A stretch of DNA of 39,019 nt, taken from contig CANRLG010000009.1 of the NCBI GenBank assembly GCA_947631415.1, positions 1 through 39,019 on the forward strand, read 5' to 3'. Made by a program: the position numbers and the translations under genes. This document shows positions 33,501 to 39,019 of this stretch, in pieces. The DNA comes from an uncultured Clostridia bacterium (lineage in GTDB: Bacteria; Bacillota; Clostridia; TANB77; CAG-465). How positions within the stretch are numbered: the first letter of the stretch is position 1; every line of letters starts with the position of its first letter. The notes under the pieces were generated by a model, which saw only the letters and a program-made list of their open reading frames with translations, was not told the origin of the DNA and ran no database searches.

Positions 33501-35405
33501 ATAATTATCTTCTTTTAAGTTATTTATTAAATATTCTATACTTTTATTTTTTAAGTTATTGTCTTTAATTGTAGAGTATATGTCTATTAAGTTTTCAGAT
33601 TTTAAAACGGATAATATTTTTTGTTGTTCATCTACATTTTTATCTTTAAAAATAGTATGTAATGAATAGCTATCTAGTTCTCTATATAATGTTATATCTT
33701 CATTTAAAATACTATTTCTATATTCAGATAATTTTGAGCTCATTTGAGGATATTTATCACTATTCAAAGTACAATTTATAATTGTATGTTTATCTATATT
33801 TTTAACTATTCTATTAAATTGAGATTCATCTACATTTTGTAATAAATCTTGCACATAAGAATTACTAATATCTTTCATTTTTTCTTCTGAATTTAATAAA
33901 TAGTCTAAAATTTTATTATCTTTAGTTGAAACATAAAGCTTTACTAAGTTATTAATATTTAATTGTTCTAAAATTTCACCTTTTTGAGTTTCATCTGCAA
34001 TGTAGTATGTAGATTCATTTATATTTAATTTTTTTTCTAAAGTATTTTCTACTTTTTGATTTGCAACTGCTTTTAGTATAGGGTCATCTGTAAGTTTCAT
34101 TGTATTGAATAAACCATCATCAGATAAACCTTTAAATATTGTTATTCTTTGATCCTTGTCAAGTGAGTCTAGTATATCTTTTGGAATAGTATCTGCTCTT
34201 ATATAAAAGCTAGATTCATCCATTAGTTTATCTATTATTATTTGTTTATCTTTTAACTTTCCAGCTTCATAACATTCTACAAGGTCTTTAGAATTCAAAA
34301 ATTGAATGGCATCTTTATTATTTACAATTAAGTTTATTACACTTTCATCAAGTTTTTGTACATTGTTTAAAAATACTTTATCAGTAAAATTGGAGTAATT
34401 AGTTAAAATGTATTCCTGAGCATCTTTACTAACATCACTAATAAATATTTTCTCTTCTAAATTTTCTATTATATTTTTTATATTGTCTATTCCAATATCT
34501 TTTGAAAGTAATTTTTCTGCATTACGTTGATTTTTAAATAATTTTTCTTTACATCCTTCATCTTCAAGTATCTTTTTAACAATTTCAGGAGAGTTAACTT
34601 TATTCATAAAAATGTTAAAGAAATCATCACTTTTTTCTTTAAAAATCGTATAATCATTAGATATTAAGCCTTCTAATCTTTTTTGACTATTTATATCATT
34701 CGAATTTGTAAAGGTATATACTAGTTGTTCAAATTTTGAAGTTTCTATATTTTTTATATCTACATCTTTATTAATTCTACTTATTATCTCATCTTTTATT
34801 TTATCTGGTAGATTTGGTATCAAATAAGTATTTAACGATTTATTTGTAGAATTTAAAGAGTCTATAATGTAATCTATGTACTTATTTTGTAATTTCTCAT
34901 TATTTACTACTGTATCTTTTATTTTATTTGTGTTAAGTCCATTCATTAACTTTTCAAAGGCATCATTGTCGTTTTTTGTTATTAAATCTATAATTTTATC
35001 ATTACTAAAAAATTTATTTAGTATATTACTTTTTAATTGATAAGCAAATTCAAAATAATCTAAGGTACTTAATATATTTGTAAGTTTTTCTGGGTCATTT
35101 TCACATTCTTTATATATTTGGTCTACATTAAAATATGTATCTAATTCTTCTTTAGATAAAAGTCCTTTTGCAAGTAGTTCATTATATGAATAACCATACT
35201 TAAATCTAGTCATAAAGTTTTTATCTTTAGTAAATAACTCATCTAACTCACCATCATATATATCTATTAATATAGACAACTTTTGAGAATATGTGAATTC
35301 TCGTATTTTTTCTACGTAATTATCCTCTGTAAGAGTATGTATAAGTTGTTGTAGTTCTACATTTTCAGGGGCTATATTATTTTTTATATTTTCTAATGTT
35401 ATCAT
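30501..35405 (-). CDS. Giant solenoid-like protein (1634 aa) with a distinct C-terminal domain
   Basis: I do not recognise a named family. Residues 1 to about 1100 are Asn/Asp/Lys-rich helical repeats. Related segments such as LNINNLVKLY (about 485), LKSENLIDIY (605), LSLNNKIELY (665) and ISVNNLIPLY (725) are spaced by about 60 or 120 residues, suggesting an alpha-solenoid. Residues about 1115-1340 form a compact domain with LLVHSTAAYGK, HGICCSMIADDYLGTA, NEIDIERTDPQGN and PSYVIIFDDMDEE. I have an impression that similar blocks occur in large gut Firmicutes proteins but cannot name one. The rest is charged helices. There is no signal peptide or membrane segment, so it is probably cytoplasmic. 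TAGGAG precedes the ATG, and it has its own promoter. Confidence 0.6.
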   Translation of the reverse strand: MITLENIKNNIAPENVELQQLIHTLTEDNYVEKIREFTYSQKLSILIDIYDGELDELFTKDKNFMTRFKYGYSYNELLAKGLLSKEELDTYFNVDQIYKECENDPEKLTNILSTLDYFEFAYQLKSNILNKFFSNDKIIDLITKNDNDAFEKLMNGLNTNKIKDTVVNNEKLQNKYIDYIIDSLNSTNKSLNTYLIPNLPDKIKDEIISRINKDVDIKNIETSKFEQLVYTFTNSNDINSQKRLEGLISNDYTIFKEKSDDFFNIFMNKVNSPEIVKKILEDEGCKEKLFKNQRNAEKLLSKDIGIDNIKNIIENLEEKIFISDVSKDAQEYILTNYSNFTDKVFLNNVQKLDESVINLIVNNKDAIQFLNSKDLVECYEAGKLKDKQIIIDKLMDESSFYIRADTIPKDILDSLDKDQRITIFKGLSDDGLFNTMKLTDDPILKAVANQKVENTLEKKLNINESTYYIADETQKGEILEQLNINNLVKLYVSTKDNKILDYLLNSEEKMKDISNSYVQDLLQNVDESQFNRIVKNIDKHTIINCTLNSDKYPQMSSKLSEYRNSILNEDITLYRELDSYSLHTIFKDKNVDEQQKILSVLKSENLIDIYSTIKDNNLKNKSIEYLINNLKEDNYISSFTNISSYLEKIPIDKANEIINNLSLNNKIELYGDLYENKSELANNILENIKNNVENDYIRDDKYFYFNFNTILKKLDENDRKELLDYISVNNLIPLYNKNNENSTEIKNVIVSKYQDNITKVSKLPTHTIQNFLENIPNDDAEKVYRYNIDYINNNYDIKNSKLNEIISNNNITEQLQIMKILDNNMYQGQNKKKIDYLLSKNQYVLRSLNLWMLSDEFKDYNIDLLEKLSRYPEIQHNLVSQKDSSNLANFNMMINNLVEGNSIEKTLPTISNLYNEVFVNENNKDVFNLLDDKINVAQAENLKEYLLRNRLLLYGQLAPEDVITPEITKKEDIYNYTENLYKKCDEIFYNSSDIEERKNALCTRFLGMSYNEMKLMYKSYADGITSLEDKSSTPYKNSIYMMTTLLAIEKNETLNDVYDEFSKKRGEISRESAMILEGNMKECIAKEISNSLYKVNNENQTSIDNFRQELNNCENKNEFDMTKVPIIHLDDDFKLLVHSTAAYGKMEHINSNYLDSWNNSDRTKNHGICCSMIADDYLGTAKIKDVLLGFDNIAPTSLQYEAPYDLYTENDKLHTSANRKTKYLNSTNMINNTRHTHNEIDIERTDPQGNTEFNNIQPSYVIIFDDMDEELKNNALKCAIDFKIPVLEINKEQCANKNAQKIDSIMEEFEKNGNLSLVKDIMVKHENNRSGLRLERPDLVEKYFPTEKVNNLINKTISDIVQSKEKNDISLEEYQRELKYMYSIIKLEEDKFDVTNETVARINTIDIDTLKFKFDINKNCSYYTEKISKIDNVLQESMGISLDTEEIKNINEVKREALEISKSEKTDYEIDSFERKTLYTNRLINNLDLEDNEKALIFAAQKYELLNSDEKKELLNKNNVKSMNRNDRVLTTALEILDIEDDPVKLEISKIKHRITDKEYESVSNIVNVIKNSRAIELGEFEKLDLNEKQKNDIENLKTIIDQQYSSYENKKRNEVQQNDDIKRRFNENSNPVI

Positions 35406-35427
35406 ATAAAAATCTCCTATTTATGTC

Positions 35428-35456
35428 ATATTATCACAAAAAATAAAATTGCTCAA
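35428..35456 (-). promoter_or_regulatory. Promoter of the giant-protein gene
   Basis: On the minus strand TTGAGC (35456-35451) and TAATAT (35433-35428) are 17 bases apart. The gene's TAGGAG ribosome binding site lies at about 35414-35419. Confidence 0.45.
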
Positions 35457-35587
35457 TAATACGACAAGCAGAGTAATAAAAAAGTATAATATTTTAAATT
35501 TGTTAAAAAGAAGAAAAAATAAAATTTAAAGATAGAGCTTATTTTAGACAGAAGTTGACAGGTTAATACATTTTTTGACCATTAGCG

Positions 35588-35616
35588 TTGAAATGAATAT
35601 AAACATGATATATAAT
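35588..35616 (+). promoter_or_regulatory. Promoter of the DUF6056 gene
   Basis: TTGAAA (35588-35593), a 17-base spacer and TATAAT (35611-35616), followed by a GGAGG ribosome binding site before ATG 35640. It diverges from the giant-protein promoter. Confidence 0.65.
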
Positions 35617-35639
35617 TTATTTATATTTGTGGAGGCTTT

Positions 35640-37256
35640 ATGATAGAGAAAATAAAGAATAATAAATTTTTAATTATATCACTTTTTATCGTATATATAG
35701 GGATATTCTTAATCTGTAAGTACAATATGTTTGCTCAGGATGAATATAATTATTCACATATTGCTTGGACAGATACAAAGCTAGAAACAATAGGAGATAT
35801 TATAACATCACAAATTAGTATATATAAAAACTGGAGTGGAAGAATACCAGTACTTGCAACGGTACAATTTTTCTTGTGCTTTGGAAAATATATTTATGAT
35901 TTAATAAATCCTTTAATGTTTATTTTATTCATTATAATGATACTTAAAGTTTCAGATAATAAAATAACATCAAGAGGTGTTTTTAGTGTAGTATTTCTGG
36001 CAGTTTTTGGTGCTTATAAATTCTGGGAAAAATATATTTGGCTTTCAGGTAGCTTGAATTATTTGTGGCCTGTTTGTTTAATGCTTATTGTAATGTATTA
36101 TATATACAATATGATAATAAATGATAAAAAACTAAATGTGCTTAATACAATAATACTTTTCATAACATCATTTTTTGCAGGTTGGTCACATGAAAATGTA
36201 GCATTTGTACTAGGCTCTACTATAATTTTTATGGCTATTTTCAATTTAAAGAAAATTTTAAAGTTAGAAAAAAGTACAAAGATTAAATTAATCTTATCTG
36301 TGTTATTATTTGGAATAGGAGCTATTTTACTTATATTTTGTCCTGGAAATTTTGGAAGATTAAATACCACACAACGAACTGTATCTTTGCTGCCTATACT
36401 AAAAAATATAGCCGCTATGTATATGATTATAATAATATACATTATAACAGTTATTATTCTTAAAAAATCTAAAAGAATAAATGAGAATAATAACGTAAAA
36501 GAAATTTTAAAAGAACAGGTAAAATACTTTATTTTTCCAGCAATATTCGCACTTTTACCAATGATAATTATAGCAGAATTTCCTATCAGAGCTTCTTTAG
36601 CATACGAGGTAATGATTTTTATAGTAATTTTAAAAAATTTGAAACTTATATGTGCTGAATATAATGAAGAAAAAATTGTAAAAATTTCATCAGTAGTTGT
36701 TGTTTCAATAGCTATGCTTGTGTTGTATTCTAAATCATTATTTTCATTATGTTGTTTGAAACCTTATAGTGAAAAAATAGAAAGTCAAATAGAATACCAA
36801 AAAAATAATAATCAAAGGGACATTGTAGTTTCAAAGTTTAACTATGAAAAATTTGCTAAGTATTTTATACAAGTCTATATGGATATTTTCCCTAAAAATT
36901 TAGATACATCAATTATTAATAATTATATGTCTGTATATTATGATGTTGACTCAATAACAGCTGTTGAAGATGGTTATGTACAAATTGAAATAGATATTTC
37001 TAATGAAGATGAGATAGTTCCATATAATGTAATTGATAGAGAAACAAAGGAAATAATAGCAGAAAGAGTTGTTTCAGGAGAACTTCTTATGCCAAATACT
37101 AGTTTAAATGGAAGACTAATATTTAATATACCAATAGAAAAACTAGATAATGCATATTTAGAATTAAATGACAGTGTAAAACAAAATATTATTAATATAG
37201 AATATAGGAGTTTAGATAATATTGAAAAATCTAAAGTACATAATGTTATAGAATAA
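35640..37256 (+). CDS. DUF6056 polytopic membrane protein
   Basis: The 538-aa protein starts with a membrane helix (LIISLFIVYIGIFLIC) and has about ten in total. After the first helix the segment FAQDEYNY...WSGRIPVLATVQFFL is characteristic of what I recognise as DUF6056, followed by IWLSGSLNYLWPV and FAGWSHENVAF, and ICPGNFGR-like FCPGNFGRLN near 235. An acidic residue in the first outer loop recalls GT-C glycosyltransferases, which use lipid-linked sugars, but activity is not shown. The last 150 residues are soluble and beta-rich. It probably acts in cell-surface glycan or teichoic acid modification. It has its own promoter and is not obviously linked to the neighbours. Confidence 0.7.
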   Translation: MIEKIKNNKFLIISLFIVYIGIFLICKYNMFAQDEYNYSHIAWTDTKLETIGDIITSQISIYKNWSGRIPVLATVQFFLCFGKYIYDLINPLMFILFIIMILKVSDNKITSRGVFSVVFLAVFGAYKFWEKYIWLSGSLNYLWPVCLMLIVMYYIYNMIINDKKLNVLNTIILFITSFFAGWSHENVAFVLGSTIIFMAIFNLKKILKLEKSTKIKLILSVLLFGIGAILLIFCPGNFGRLNTTQRTVSLLPILKNIAAMYMIIIIYIITVIILKKSKRINENNNVKEILKEQVKYFIFPAIFALLPMIIIAEFPIRASLAYEVMIFIVILKNLKLICAEYNEEKIVKISSVVVVSIAMLVLYSKSLFSLCCLKPYSEKIESQIEYQKNNNQRDIVVSKFNYEKFAKYFIQVYMDIFPKNLDTSIINNYMSVYYDVDSITAVEDGYVQIEIDISNEDEIVPYNVIDRETKEIIAERVVSGELLMPNTSLNGRLIFNIPIEKLDNAYLELNDSVKQNIINIEYRSLDNIEKSKVHNVIE

Positions 37257-37324
37257 TATTTTGTGTTGAAAAAAAAATATAGAATACAGCTTATTGTAAA
37301 TTAAAGGTAGTGGAGGAATTTTAA

Positions 37325-38632
37325 TTGGTAAATTTTATTGATATAAGTAAAAATAATTGTTGGATTTGTCAGTTGCTTCTAGGCGGTTTTAATAATGAGG
37401 ATAAATCCACTCAAACAGATTTTAAAAATGAATGTATAAATAATGAATATTATCGAATAGGTTGGACAATAAAAAGTAAAGGATATGAAGGATATAATGA
37501 TTTAAAATTAAGTGAAATAAAAATTGATGAATTTGTAAAAGATGTTAAAAAAGAGAATGATAAAAATAAAACGAATAATGATTCAAGAATAGAAAAAAAT
37601 AGTTTAAGTATTGCACTAAACTCTATGAACCAAATGAAAAAAAATGATTTAATAATTACAAGAATTTCAGGAATATATTATATAGGGGTAATTAAAGAAA
37701 CTGCACAATATATAAAACAAAAACTTAATAATGGAACATATTATCGATGGAGTGTTAAAGTTGAAAAATGGATTCCAATTGAAGCTAAGGAAATGCCTGG
37801 CGATATTGTAGGTAGATTTTCACAAAGAAGACATCCAACAATACAACGTGTAGGTGAAGGTGCGTTGCGATTAAAATTACTATTAATAAAAATTTTTCAA
37901 GAAAAAGAAAATTCTAATGATATAATTATTCCAAAGGATATGAAAATTATATTAAATAAGCATAATTACACTTTTGCTCTTAACTATATGAATTTAGAGG
38001 ATCTTGTATATCTTTATATTTTAGAAAAAAATAAGGATTATCAACTTTTACCATCAACATGTAAGGTTTCTAAGGAAAAATATGAAATGGATTTAATTAA
38101 TTCGGAAGGAGGAATGATTACATGTCAAGTAAAAAATGATGCATCAATTGAATATGAAGATTATAAAGATGAAGATAAGTTTGATAAAATATATTTATTT
38201 TCAGGAATTGAAGAATATAATAACGATGAAGTAAAAAAGCGATTAGAGAAAGAAGATAAAGAAGATATATCAGATGGAAAAATTGTAATTATTAGAAAAG
38301 AAAATTTGTTCAATTTTTTTAAAAATAAGAAAAATGCTCAATTTTTAAAAAAGTTGATAAAATTAGGAAAATATTATGAATTTAAAAAAGATGAATTACC
38401 AACTCCCAAAGGTTGGAATATATGGGAGGGAAAAGATAAATCTAAAGACAGAAAGCGACTTTTTATACCATATAATAGAAATAAACATTTATACATGGAA
38501 AGTATATATGGAATTATATTTCCAAATAATTGTGTCTATTTCAGTAATGAATTTAATTCGTTAATACAGTATAACGAATGTGATAATGATAAATTTATAA
38601 ACGAACTTAAAGAAGCTTATGATATAAAATAA
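37325..38632 (+). CDS. Possible restriction-type nuclease with an N-terminal PUA/EVE-like region
   Basis: The 435-aa product starts at TTG, supported by GGAGG at 37312-37316 with eight-base spacing. I do not recognise a named family. In the first half, QMKKNDLIITRISGIYYIGVI (about 99-119) and YRWSVKVEKW look like the beta-rich PUA/EVE-type fold that reads modified bases. Between about 225 and 280, LEDLVYLYILEK, EKYEMDLINSEGG and ITCQVKND resemble a PD-(D/E)XK nuclease, with D and Q-x-K in place of E-x-K. The C-terminus is basic-aromatic. It sits 13 bases before an HTH regulator gene, so it is likely part of a further defence module continuing beyond the window. Function is inferred only. Confidence 0.5.
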   Translation: MVNFIDISKNNCWICQLLLGGFNNEDKSTQTDFKNECINNEYYRIGWTIKSKGYEGYNDLKLSEIKIDEFVKDVKKENDKNKTNNDSRIEKNSLSIALNSMNQMKKNDLIITRISGIYYIGVIKETAQYIKQKLNNGTYYRWSVKVEKWIPIEAKEMPGDIVGRFSQRRHPTIQRVGEGALRLKLLLIKIFQEKENSNDIIIPKDMKIILNKHNYTFALNYMNLEDLVYLYILEKNKDYQLLPSTCKVSKEKYEMDLINSEGGMITCQVKNDASIEYEDYKDEDKFDKIYLFSGIEEYNNDEVKKRLEKEDKEDISDGKIVIIRKENLFNFFKNKKNAQFLKKLIKLGKYYEFKKDELPTPKGWNIWEGKDKSKDRKRLFIPYNRNKHLYMESIYGIIFPNNCVYFSNEFNSLIQYNECDNDKFINELKEAYDIK

Positions 38633-38645
38633 TAAGGAGTAAATT

Positions 38646-39019
38646 ATGGAACTATACGAAAAAAATGGAAATATATTGTATATATTAAATGTATTAAAAA
38701 AATATAGTGATGAAAAACATAAGTTATCTATATCAGAGCTAAAAGAAAAAATAAAAGAATTATATGGTGAAGATATAGATCCTAGAACTATAAGAAGAAA
38801 TATCAATTTATTAAAAGAAAAGTTTGGTTATGATATTAGTACATACAATGATAATAAAATTGGATATTATATCAGTAATGATCCAGAAACAGATTTCGAG
38901 CCTGGAGAAATTAGAGCAATTATAGATACTTTTAGTTATTCCACTTATATAGAAGAAAGAATTGCAAAAGGTATAATAAAAAAGTGTAAGAACCTTCAAA
39001 ACATATATGAAAATGAAAA
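38646..39019 (+). CDS. HTH transcription regulator, probably WYL-domain type (partial, cut by window end)
   Basis: The frame is open from ATG 38646 to the window end (124 complete codons) after a strong TAAGGAG. It starts MELYEKNGNILYILNVLKKY and has a winged helix with SISELKEKIKELYG and PRTIRRNINLLKEKFGYDI as recognition region, then YISNDPETDFEPGEIRAIID, which looks like the linker before a WYL domain. WYL-type regulators of about 300 residues commonly control defence operons (BrxR and CapW are studied examples). The WYL part itself is not in the window. It follows the possible nuclease gene by 13 bases and is probably cotranscribed. Confidence 0.7.
   Translation, partial: MELYEKNGNILYILNVLKKYSDEKHKLSISELKEKIKELYGEDIDPRTIRRNINLLKEKFGYDISTYNDNKIGYYISNDPETDFEPGEIRAIIDTFSYSTYIEERIAKGIIKKCKNLQNIYENE

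Overview
The window is very AT-rich (I estimate about 75% A+T or more) with strong AGGAGG-type ribosome binding sites. It reads as one stretch of a low-GC Firmicutes chromosome. A bile salt hydrolase, a DUF6774 mini-protein, a BceRS/BceAB-type peptide-antibiotic module and a DUF6056 membrane protein point to a gut-associated clostridium-like organism. The exact taxon cannot be fixed from the sequence alone. TGA is used as a stop (for example at the response regulator/kinase ATGA overlap), so the genetic code is standard.

Layout. (1) 1-1.9 kb: three tandem hairpins, a 50-aa protein with a near-consensus promoter, and a reverse-strand set (ParB-like protein, short GNAT acetyltransferase, DUF6774 protein). 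(2) 2.0-4.9 kb: an MBL-fold hydrolase, then a bile salt hydrolase/DUF362 pair. (3) 4.9-10.4 kb: an envelope-stress module of response regulator, intramembrane-sensing kinase, ABC ATPase, large FtsX-like permease and monofunctional GT51 transglycosylase. The same palindrome lies upstream of both transcription units and is the likely regulator site. (4) 10.5-19.5 kb: a possible undescribed defence cluster made of a MazG-like pyrophosphohydrolase, a GIY-YIG/DUF2075 helicase split by a -1 frameshift, a DUF4041-T5orf172 protein, a PD-(D/E)XK-DUF2075 helicase, a large unknown protein ending in a HEPN-like RX4H motif, a decayed gene and a metallophosphoesterase. (5) 19.5-20.2 kb: noncoding DNA with four 23-bp tandem repeats. 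(6) 20.2-30.2 kb: a broken AspBHI/MspJI-like modification-dependent restriction enzyme, then a tight operon of GHKL (MORC/MutL-like) ATPase, Z1 helicase, PD-(D/E)XK protein, AIPR protein and C5-cytosine methyltransferase. (7) 30.4-35.4 kb, reverse strand: a 1634-aa solenoid-like protein plus an overlapping 45-aa ORF. (8) 35.6-39.0 kb: a DUF6056 membrane protein, a possible nuclease, and the start of an HTH (probably WYL-type) regulator cut by the window edge.

How the genes may work together. Regions 4-6, and perhaps the last two genes, form a defence island between housekeeping and envelope genes. The most interesting points are the two genes whose frames are both restored by -1 slippage at an identical ATA-AAA-AAG site, the TGA replacing a family Gly codon in the 5mC-type restriction enzyme next to a C5 methyltransferase, the two paralogous DUF2075 helicases carrying different nucleases, the HEPN-like unknown protein, the repeated regulator palindrome, and the giant reverse-strand protein with a compact C-terminal domain.
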